Origin: JAKALX01 sp964508715
GTDB lineage: Bacteria > Chloroflexota > Dehalococcoidia > Tepidiformales > Tepidiformaceae
Assembly: GCA_964508715.1 (NCBI GenBank)
Contig: CAZDUX010000003.1
Coordinates: 62,001 to 126,000 of the forward strand
Length of the DNA stretch: 64,000 bases
Reading direction: 5' to 3'
Below, piece after piece: positions 44,055-51,230 of the stretch. The notes below the pieces were generated by a model. The model was not told the origin of the DNA, made no database searches, and worked only from the letters and a program-made list of their open reading frames with translations. How positions within the stretch are numbered: position 1 is the stretch's first letter; every line of letters starts with the position of its first letter. Both the position numbers and the translations under genes were made by a program.

Positions 44055-44879
44055 CTACACTTCGATGCGGTATTCACGCGATGGTACGTTGATGGATCGT
44101 TCTGCGACTGGCAAGTCTGCGGCCTCAACTCGTACCTGGTATGTCCCCCTTCCCAGCCGGTCGAATACGAACTGGCCATCAACATCTGTACGCACGCTCG
44201 TCCCGACTCCCATGAGCGTCAGCAGTGCGTGCGCAATTGGTTCCGTGGGATTCCCGCGCCGGTGAACCAATCCAGCGACACGAGGCCTGATTTCGGGCTC
44301 TTCGCTGGCAGGGCCGGCCCCGCTGAAACGGATCTCCTGCTCAGTCACGAGTGGCGAAGTCACGACCCGGTCGGTGCTCACCGGTACCGTTGCCACCCAT
44401 GCAAGTGAGGGCCGGGCGTCGTTGTCGAGTACGCCCCAGAGGTCGACCGGCTTCATCACGGAATCGGGCGGCATGTTCCGGAGATAGATTTCGTAACCGC
44501 AGTCCACCATTTCGCCGCGTTTCAACTCGGGTGGCAGGCGATCGTACCGCAGCATCGTGCGGAGTGAACGGGCAAGAATGCGGTGCTCGTCCGCTGGCTC
44601 CTTCGTCCACGCCGTGAGCATGTAGAGGAGGTCAAACCGGCGGGCGGGGAACCGGCGGGAGCCTGTCCCGTCCGTGTTGTTGCGCACGGTGTTCTGGTCG
44701 GTGAACCGGAAATCGGTTCGCTCGCGGATGTCGGCAAGGAAGAGGTTGATCGTCGGCTTTGAGAGCCGGCCGGACCACTCCCGCGTCGGGCGTTCGAACG
44801 CGATGTCGACTTCGCCGCCGACGATTGGGAGGTCGGTGGTCAGCAGTTCACGCAGGGATTCATCGACGTCGCTAAACAC
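44055..44879 (-). CDS. eCIS cap/terminator protein with Pvc16-type DUF4255 domain
   Basis: The 274-residue protein has an N-terminal DUF4255 region (MFSDVDESLRELLTTDLP, INLFLADIRE, RRFDLLYMLTAWTKEPADEHRILA) as in Afp16/Pvc16, which caps the tube. Residues about 205-274 add a carboxypeptidase-regulatory-like beta domain (RVAGLVHRRGNPTEPIAHALLTL...VDGQFVFDRLGRGTYQVRVEA). That type of domain is common in extracellular proteins and is not a standard part of Pvc16. It starts at GTG 44879, 33 nt after the DUF4157 gene. Confidence 0.85.
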   Translation of the reverse strand: MFSDVDESLRELLTTDLPIVGGEVDIAFERPTREWSGRLSKPTINLFLADIRERTDFRFTDQNTVRNNTDGTGSRRFPARRFDLLYMLTAWTKEPADEHRILARSLRTMLRYDRLPPELKRGEMVDCGYEIYLRNMPPDSVMKPVDLWGVLDNDARPSLAWVATVPVSTDRVVTSPLVTEQEIRFSGAGPASEEPEIRPRVAGLVHRRGNPTEPIAHALLTLMGVGTSVRTDVDGQFVFDRLGRGTYQVRVEAADLPVAERSINVPSREYRIEV

Positions 44880-44912
44880 GCTCGCGCACCTCCAGTTCCG
44901 GCTCGGACTTGC

Positions 44913-45776
44913 TTAGTGCTGGTGCCCGATTTCTTCGGCCAGGCGTTGGGGGCTCCCGGAGGCGATAGTCTGAGCCATGCTATCGGCCTCGTGCTCACTC
45001 TCATCGCCGGCGGCGCCCACGTGCATACCGCCGCCACCGCCACCGCGTTGTTGAACGACGTGTGTCAGTTCGTGCGCCAGAAGGTTGGAGTCCGTTGGGC
45101 TACTGTCGTTCCGGAGGAAGATGTCACTTCCCGTGGTGAACGCCTTCGCCGTCATGGCCCGGTTGAGACTGTCGGCCTCGGTGCCGGTGTGCACGCGAAC
45201 GTCCTCGAAGGAAGTCCCGAAGGCACCTTCCATGTTGCGGCGGATACCGTCTGTCAGGCCAGAACCACCGCCGCGCTGGCTATTGATGCGGTGCTGGAGG
45301 TCGGCATCGACTGGTCCCCCTTCGAGCCCGATGCGCGGAGCTTCCTCCGTCGCTGCTGAGCGCTGGAGGGAGCGATCGTGCTTCGCCATCAACTCCTCGC
45401 CCTCATCTTCGGCCCCCTCGGATTCGCGCTGGAGCGAGGGGTCATGCTTCGCCATCAACTCTTCGTCCTCGTCTTCGGCCCCTTCGGATTCGCGCTGGAG
45501 TGAGGGGTCGTGCAGGGTCTGGAGTTCGTCTTCGTCGTCGGCGGCACGTTGGGCGAGCACAGGATCGTGCTTCGCCATCAACTCCTCGTCTTCGTCTTCG
45601 CTGGCCTCCGATTCGCGCTGCGCGAGCATGCGTGCCACCTGGGCATTCCCGATCTGCCGCTGAAGCCGTTGCACTGGATGTTCGGCGGGAGAAGTTAGGG
45701 CGGGTCCGTTGGTATCGCTGGAACTCCGCTGGCGTAGGCGCTCCGAATCAAGCTGCATAAGTCTCGTGTCGGGCAT
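44913..45776 (-). CDS. DUF4157 eCIS core protein with metallopeptidase-like motif
   Basis: The 287-residue protein is the eCIS marker DUF4157 type. Its conserved region (GGPVDADLQHRINSQRGGGSGLTDGIRRNMEGAFGTSFEDVRVHTG) leads to the HExxH-like LLAHELTHVVQQRGG with HELTH at 235-239. Residues about 57-140 contain three to four acidic repeats of about 22 residues (SEGAEDEDEELMAKHDPSLQR). The early GNAQVARMLAQR phrase is also common in eCIS-linked proteins. Such proteins are thought to be carried by or to help load the injection particle. GGAGGC precedes the ATG. It has no additional effector domain. Confidence 0.9.
   Translation of the reverse strand: MPDTRLMQLDSERLRQRSSSDTNGPALTSPAEHPVQRLQRQIGNAQVARMLAQRESEASEDEDEELMAKHDPVLAQRAADDEDELQTLHDPSLQRESEGAEDEDEELMAKHDPSLQRESEGAEDEGEELMAKHDRSLQRSAATEEAPRIGLEGGPVDADLQHRINSQRGGGSGLTDGIRRNMEGAFGTSFEDVRVHTGTEADSLNRAMTAKAFTTGSDIFLRNDSSPTDSNLLAHELTHVVQQRGGGGGGMHVGAAGDESEHEADSMAQTIASGSPQRLAEEIGHQH
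45369..45610. repeat. In-frame 66-nt repeats in the DUF4157 gene
   Basis: Near-identical 66-nt units (shared CTTCGCCATCAACTC and CTCGTCTTCGGCCCC) encode the acidic 22-residue repeats. One shorter, diverged unit (QTLHDPSLQR) interrupts the series. Confidence 0.75.
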
Positions 45777-45808
45777 GGTCTGCCTCCTGTCCCCTCTGCT
45801 GACCGCTT

Positions 45809-45814
45809 ATCATA
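45809..45814 (-). promoter_or_regulatory. Possible -10 element for the DUF4157-DUF4255 pair
   Basis: TATGAT on the minus strand lies 33 nt before the ATG at 45776. The 82-nt gap after the ATPase gene makes a separate promoter plausible. No good -35 box is seen. Confidence 0.35.
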
Positions 45815-45858
45815 GCCGCTTCCATATTGCCACTACCAGCGGAAATTTAGTTACGCTG

Positions 45859-47973
45859 TTACGTGCGTAGATACTCCACGTATTCACCGAACTCGGTGGC
45901 GGTCACCATCCGGCCGAGTTTTTGGTACTCGCGGCGGACTCCTCGGATGAAATGCTTCATTTCGACGCCGGTCCCATCGGTCGCGGCGAGAAACGCAGCA
46001 GACAGCACGACGTTGCGGATGTTGCCGCCGGCCAGCTTGAACTGCCGGGCAAGGAACCCCAGGTCGACGTCGGTGGCGATGGGCATTTCGGCCGGGATGG
46101 TTGCCTGCCAGATACGGCGGCGGTCATCCTCATCCGGCATCGGGAAGTCGACGACAAAGTGCATGCGCCGGAGGAACGCCTCGTCGAGGTTCATCTTCAG
46201 GTTCGTCGCAAGAACCACCACACCGGCATAGGCTTCGATCTGCTGGAGCAGGTAGGCCGTCTCGATGTTGGCATAGCGGTCGTGGGCATCCTTCACCTCG
46301 GAGCGTTTGCCGAAGAGGGCATCTGCTTCGTCAAAGAAGAGGACCGCGTTCGATGAGCCCGCTTCCTTGAACACGCTCGCGAGGTTCTTCTCCGTTTCGC
46401 CGATGTACTTGGAGACGATGCCTGACAGGTCGATCTTGTAGAGATCGAGACCGAGTGTGCCGGCGATGACGTCGGCTGCCATGGTCTTACCCGTCCCGGA
46501 GTTGCCAGCGAAGAGGGCGACGAGGCCTTTGCCCATCGCGAGCCGGCGGCCCAGACCCCAGATGTCGTAGACGAGGTGGCGGTGCTCGACCTGCGCGCAG
46601 ATCTCCCGCAACTGCTGGCGGGCGTCCTCGGGGAGGATGATGTCGTCCCAGCGGTAGTTTGGCACGATCTTCTTCGCCAGGTCGTTGAGGATCGGCGTGG
46701 ATTCGGACCGGGCCGCGGCATAGAGGTCGTTCGCCAGGACCACGGGATGGTGCGGGTCGCGGCGGATGGCCAGGCCGCGGGCGGCACTTGCGGCATCGAT
46801 GATCCGGTTGGTCTCGAGCCGGAACTTCCCCGCGACGGCGTCGAAGTCGGCCGGACCGAGCGCATCCTGGTCGTGGAGTTCGGCCGCCCAGAGCCGGCGC
46901 TGTGCCTCGAATCCCGGCTGCGGGACTTCGAGGCTGACACCCGCCCAGCCGATTGGCTCGGAAGAGGCGAGGATGACGAGTTGCGCGAGAGGGGCCGAGC
47001 GGACTACGTCTCGGACAGAGGCGATGACTTTTTTCTCGAGCCCACTGAGGTTGAGGAGGATTGCAGAGCGCTGGAGTGCGGCCTCGCGCAGGGCCCGGCG
47101 TAGCACCGGCAACGCTTCGCCGTCGCCGATGAGAGGCCCGAGACGCACCGTGATCAAGGCAAGGGATGCACCGGCGGCAAGAGTTGCTGCGCAGATGGTC
47201 ATCTCGCCCATGTCGCTGCCGGAGAGGGCGACGACAGGAGGTTCGAGCGATGTGGCAGGGAGGCCAGCGAGATTCGCCACCTGGCGTCCGAGAGCGAGTT
47301 CGCCCGGTTCCCGTGAAGGCGGAACCGCAACGGGGCCGGTGTGTTCGGCGAGCCGCTCGTCGACTGCATCGCTACCGAGCAAGAATGCAGCAATTCGTGG
47401 GTCGAGGGCGATGAGGCGAGCGCGCAACGGCGTCTGCGGTTGGCCCGGCTCGTCGTGCAGCGTAATGAGCCCGAGGCGGCGCAGCGGCGCCTGGGCGTCG
47501 AATGCACCGAGGGCGGCGAGCTGGCCGTTCTCACCGGCAAGCAGGCGGACTGCGAGATCGACGCGCGGGCGCCGCTTGGTGACATCATCCTGGACGTACC
47601 CGATGAGCCGCTCGACACCCAGGTCCGCCTCGGAGGCGAGGCAAATGAGGACAGCTCCAGCCTCGAGGGCGGACAGCCCCGCCACGCGGCAGAGGTGGCC
47701 GAGGCGCCCCGGATCCTCGGCGACGAGTGCACGCAACCGTTCGAGCGCCGGGTTGGATTCGAATTCGACGGGACCGTCGTGTCGCGGGCCGGCCGCTGCC
47801 AGACGCTCAACTTCCGCCTCTGACACGTAAAGACCGCGATAAGCATCTTCACCAACTGGTACACCGGCCGCCTTCATGCGTTCGATTTCGCGAACGAGCA
47901 GGTCGTGGACAAGCCGGATGCCGGTGTCGACACCCTGGAGTGACAGGTGACGCGGACGCTGTTCGGGCATCAT
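45859..47973 (-). CDS. eCIS AAA+ ATPase (Afp15/Pvc15-like)
   Basis: The 704-residue protein has a long N-terminal region that includes a degenerate first AAA fold, with SGSDMGEMTICAATLAA in the P-loop place. An active AAA+ domain follows: Walker A AGNSGTGKT (489-497), Walker B VLFFDEADALFGKR and a sensor/arginine region NLDEAFLRRMHFVVDFP. It corresponds to Afp15/Pvc15, needed for particle assembly or loading of the cargo. Its ATG is 3 nt after the stop of the 1046-aa FHA protein gene, so the two are cotranscribed. Confidence 0.93.
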   Translation of the reverse strand: MMPEQRPRHLSLQGVDTGIRLVHDLLVREIERMKAAGVPVGEDAYRGLYVSEAEVERLAAAGPRHDGPVEFESNPALERLRALVAEDPGRLGHLCRVAGLSALEAGAVLICLASEADLGVERLIGYVQDDVTKRRPRVDLAVRLLAGENGQLAALGAFDAQAPLRRLGLITLHDEPGQPQTPLRARLIALDPRIAAFLLGSDAVDERLAEHTGPVAVPPSREPGELALGRQVANLAGLPATSLEPPVVALSGSDMGEMTICAATLAAGASLALITVRLGPLIGDGEALPVLRRALREAALQRSAILLNLSGLEKKVIASVRDVVRSAPLAQLVILASSEPIGWAGVSLEVPQPGFEAQRRLWAAELHDQDALGPADFDAVAGKFRLETNRIIDAASAARGLAIRRDPHHPVVLANDLYAAARSESTPILNDLAKKIVPNYRWDDIILPEDARQQLREICAQVEHRHLVYDIWGLGRRLAMGKGLVALFAGNSGTGKTMAADVIAGTLGLDLYKIDLSGIVSKYIGETEKNLASVFKEAGSSNAVLFFDEADALFGKRSEVKDAHDRYANIETAYLLQQIEAYAGVVVLATNLKMNLDEAFLRRMHFVVDFPMPDEDDRRRIWQATIPAEMPIATDVDLGFLARQFKLAGGNIRNVVLSAAFLAATDGTGVEMKHFIRGVRREYQKLGRMVTATEFGEYVEYLRT

Positions 47974-47976
47974 GGC

Positions 47977-50900
47977 CTACCCCGCATTCGCCGTCATGAT
48001 CACGTAGCCTGGGGGTGACGTTACGCAGTTCTCGTAGTTGCAGACGGTTGCCGTGACGTTGAGCGTGAAGATGAGTTGGTGATCGTTCCCCGAGGGGATA
48101 CGTGAGACGCTCACGAGGCCGGGGCCGAAGGCGTTATCGACGATTGACTGCGCAGCGGCCGCAGTCGAGTTGAGCGGAATGGGGCCCGACGACGTGGTTC
48201 CGATGGTGACCGAGGCAACGCTCGGGGAGAAGGTCAGCGGGAAGCTCCAGGTTTTCACGCCGGCCCCTGCATCCGGTGGGTTCGCGACTTCCACATTCCA
48301 GAGAACGGAGGAGTACTGGCCGGTGAAGGTGATGGTGCAGGTCACGGTCGCCTGGTTCCAGTTACAGATCATCCCCGGTCCCGTCGGTGTCGAGGCTGGT
48401 GTCGGTGTTGCGGTCCCGGCAGGGGTGGCAGTTGGTGCTCCCGTTGGGGTGGCCGTGACGACAGGGATGCGCAACTGGACAGTACTCGAGCTACTCTTGC
48501 AGGCGCCGTTGTTGCAGGCATTCACCGAGACAACCACGTCGGCGTCCTTGTCGAACGAGACCGAGAACGACGTCTTTCCATTGTAGGCGGGGACCGCCAG
48601 GCCACCCACGGACCACACCGTGGTGGTGAATGCGCCCTCGATGTTCGTCGTACACGAGACCGTTCCCTGTTGAGGTGCAGGGGGGGATGAGTACGCCGTA
48701 TTGCACGTGACGGTGACGTTCCCAGGAGGGGCCGGCGTGGCCGTCGCGGTGGGCGAAGGTGAAGGGCTCGGGCTGGCGCTCGCAGTCGGCGATGGCGACC
48801 CCTTGGGAGCCGTTGCACTTGCGGTGGCACTGCCGTTCGTGCTGCCTGGCCCCACCCCGGGCGACGGCTGGGGGCCCGGGCTTGCCGCGCCGGGTTGCAC
48901 CGCTCCGCCAGGGGTCGCACCCGGGATAACCGAGATCTGGGTGGTGGGGTTGGCGGGGTCGTAGTTCATGGAGAGGACGGCGGGGCCAGGGTTGTCCTGC
49001 GTCTGGATGGTCAGGTTACCGTTCCGGTCGTAGGTGTGGATGGCCACGGTCGTCGGGCCGCCCTGGGCATCGAGCACCTCGATCCGATAGGTGTCGGGTG
49101 CACCCGGGAGGATGATCTGGTTCGTACCAGCACCGGCCGGTGGCGGGCTTTCGACGCAGGTGGGGTCGCGCCAGGCGAGCTTGTTCGTGTAGCTGCCACC
49201 CGGGATGCCGGTCTGGATGTCCTTCCTCACCTCGTCGGGTGTACCGGTGTTCAGCGTCCCGACGATCCGGCCCTCCTTGTCGGTTACGCGAACGCGTTCA
49301 TTCGAGGGGACGGTAATGGCGACGGCGCTGAGGTCATTCGAAGGCTCGAATAGCACGGTGCCGAGGATCTTGTCCTTGTAAAAATCGAGCGTTTTCCGGT
49401 CCTTGTAGTAGGGGTCATTGATGAGGACGCTATCGCCGTCGAACCCGATTGCGGCGATCCAGTGGCCGGGCACCTCGATGATGACCGGGCGGCCTGCCTT
49501 GAGCTCGCTTCGGATCTCCGCTTCCTGGCCGGTGCCGGTGCGCGCAAAGCGGAGCGTATGAGCGCCGGGGTAGCGCTTCGCAATCTCGCCCGAAAGCTGA
49601 TTGACGGCAGTCCAGACGACGTCGCCATACGCGTAGCCGCGGCTCACCCAGCCCTTCGATGTGGTTCGCGCATCGAGGTTGAACCAGTCATTCATCGTTT
49701 TCGGATTGAGGTCGGCACCGTCAGGCATGGTCAGCAGCTGGAAGACGGCCATGACCGAGGCGACCGATGTCACCCCGCAGCCACACTGCTCGAGGTCGGA
49801 CCCGCACCAGTTGGCGCCGAACTGGGGATCGTTCGATTTCGCGTACTCGACCTCGCGCCACTGGGGATCATTCTGCTTGAAGAGCGGTGCGGCAGAACTG
49901 GTGCTCGGCCGGTCGGGGGGCGTGTCGCTGGCCGTCGGATGGTATTTGTCGCACATGTGGACACCGGCATAGAGCGCTTCCGCATCGGCCGTGGTCACGG
50001 TCTTCGATGATGGCCAGAAGAAGTAAGCGAGTACCCCGGCAAGAATGGCGAGGGCCATGAGTGTGAACATCACCGGGCGGACGAATGGCTGGAGCGGCGG
50101 GTGAATGGCAAATTGCCCGGTGACGGAGGGTTTCTTCTCTGCATCACCGGCAGGCGCAGTGGCAATGACGGTGAACGGAAGTGCCTGCTTTGGCCCGAAG
50201 CGCTTCTTCTTCTTCGCCGACACCCGAAAGGGGATGTTGACCTCTTCGCCGGGAGCAAGCGAGAGCATCGGGGTCGAGAAGTGATAGAGGAACGCCTCCT
50301 CATCGTCCTTTGCCGAGAGGTTGTAGCTCACATGGTCGTTGCCACGGTTCTCGGCGATGAGGGCGAAGTTCTTCTTGCTGCGGACAGGCCTCAGGGTGAG
50401 TGTCGTCGACTCATAGGGCAGAATCGTGAACTGGCCGTTCGTCAGCACCTCGCGGCCGGTCTCGCCGCTGGTGACAACGACCGAGAAGTCGTAGACCCCC
50501 GAGCGCGACTCCCAGCGCCGCGGGGGGCTGATGATTATAGTCACGTCGGCCTGGCCATCGGGCATGACGGCGAGGCGCGGCTGGCTGATGCGCACCCATT
50601 CTGGTGGGAGGTCGAGCACCTCGACGGTCAACTCGTCGACGACGCGGCCGCGATTGTGGACGGTGAGGTAGGCGATCGCCGGGGTGGAGCCAGCTTCGAT
50701 CGGCTGTGGAGGTACGGCGAGGTTCGCACGGATGAATTCGGGAAGTTCGGGGACAGGTTCGGCGAGGCGGGCTTCTTCGGAGACTGGCGCGGCGCCCGGC
50801 TCGGGCTGAAGTGCCTCCGGAGCGAAGTACTGGACGCCAACCTCGCCGAAACGAACGTCCTCGTTTGCCTCCACGAGGCTGGGAGCGTTGGCGGGAATGC

Positions 50901-51117
50901 GATGTCCGCCAACGAACGTTCCTTCGGCCGAACCGAGATCCTCGACGAGCAGGTGGCCCGAGTCGATGGTGAGACGGGCGTGACGCCGGGCCACGGAGAG
51001 ATCGTCGATGACGATGCTGTTGCCGTCGGCGCGGCCGACGATGAGCGACGGCAGGTCGATCGGGTAATCCCGCGACCGGCCATCGCTGGTGACGACACGC
51101 AGCAGCCCGTATTTCAC
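47977..51117 (-). CDS. FHA-transmembrane-C39 peptidase protein, cotranscribed with the eCIS ATPase
   Basis: The 1046-residue protein has an FHA domain (1-98; VGR, SVARRHA; the usual NGT reads EGT in LGSAEGTFVGG) and two Ig/NEW3-like domains (130-335). A transmembrane helix (349-369) follows basic residues, which predicts an N-in topology. Residues about 410-600 form a Peptidase_C39_2-like domain with QCGCGVTSVASV (C447, oxyanion Q444), GHWIAAIGFDG (H552) and INDP (D568). The rest is a Pro/Ser/Thr-rich linker and Ig-like repeats. C39 domains cut leader peptides or act as extracytoplasmic cysteine peptidases. GGAGGG precedes the GTG. It shares an operon with the eCIS AAA+ ATPase and is a paralogue of the 2681-residue protein. 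Confidence 0.88.
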   Translation of the reverse strand: MKYGLLRVVTSDGRSRDYPIDLPSLIVGRADGNSIVIDDLSVARRHARLTIDSGHLLVEDLGSAEGTFVGGHRIPANAPSLVEANEDVRFGEVGVQYFAPEALQPEPGAAPVSEEARLAEPVPELPEFIRANLAVPPQPIEAGSTPAIAYLTVHNRGRVVDELTVEVLDLPPEWVRISQPRLAVMPDGQADVTIIISPPRRWESRSGVYDFSVVVTSGETGREVLTNGQFTILPYESTTLTLRPVRSKKNFALIAENRGNDHVSYNLSAKDDEEAFLYHFSTPMLSLAPGEEVNIPFRVSAKKKKRFGPKQALPFTVIATAPAGDAEKKPSVTGQFAIHPPLQPFVRPVMFTLMALAILAGVLAYFFWPSSKTVTTADAEALYAGVHMCDKYHPTASDTPPDRPSTSSAAPLFKQNDPQWREVEYAKSNDPQFGANWCGSDLEQCGCGVTSVASVMAVFQLLTMPDGADLNPKTMNDWFNLDARTTSKGWVSRGYAYGDVVWTAVNQLSGEIAKRYPGAHTLRFARTGTGQEAEIRSELKAGRPVIIEVPGHWIAAIGFDGDSVLINDPYYKDRKTLDFYKDKILGTVLFEPSNDLSAVAITVPSNERVRVTDKEGRIVGTLNTGTPDEVRKDIQTGIPGGSYTNKLAWRDPTCVESPPPAGAGTNQIILPGAPDTYRIEVLDAQGGPTTVAIHTYDRNGNLTIQTQDNPGPAVLSMNYDPANPTTQISVIPGATPGGAVQPGAASPGPQPSPGVGPGSTNGSATASATAPKGSPSPTASASPSPSPSPTATATPAPPGNVTVTCNTAYSSPPAPQQGTVSCTTNIEGAFTTTVWSVGGLAVPAYNGKTSFSVSFDKDADVVVSVNACNNGACKSSSSTVQLRIPVVTATPTGAPTATPAGTATPTPASTPTGPGMICNWNQATVTCTITFTGQYSSVLWNVEVANPPDAGAGVKTWSFPLTFSPSVASVTIGTTSSGPIPLNSTAAAAQSIVDNAFGPGLVSVSRIPSGNDHQLIFTLNVTATVCNYENCVTSPPGYVIMTANAG

Positions 51118-51230
51118 CTTGTCCCCCTCCAGCCGAAGCTGGCCCCAGTCCGCCGGTGAAGGATAGACCGCGCCGCGCGCTGTATCTACCTACCGACGGG
51201 ATCCCGTGTTTCCCTGCGCCATCATTAGAG

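Noticed and set aside
30826..44879. Prophage
   Set aside because: Only tail-type genes are present, without terminase, portal, capsid, integrase or lysis genes, and DUF4157, DUF4255 and AAA+ genes mark eCIS.
45369..45610. CRISPR array
   Set aside because: The repeats are in-frame, encode acidic residues and have no unique spacers or cas genes.
30826..51117. Type VI secretion system, suggested by FHA, gp25 and VgrG-like genes
   Set aside because: The sheath is a single 507-residue phage-like protein rather than TssB/TssC, and no TssJLM membrane complex or ClpV was seen.
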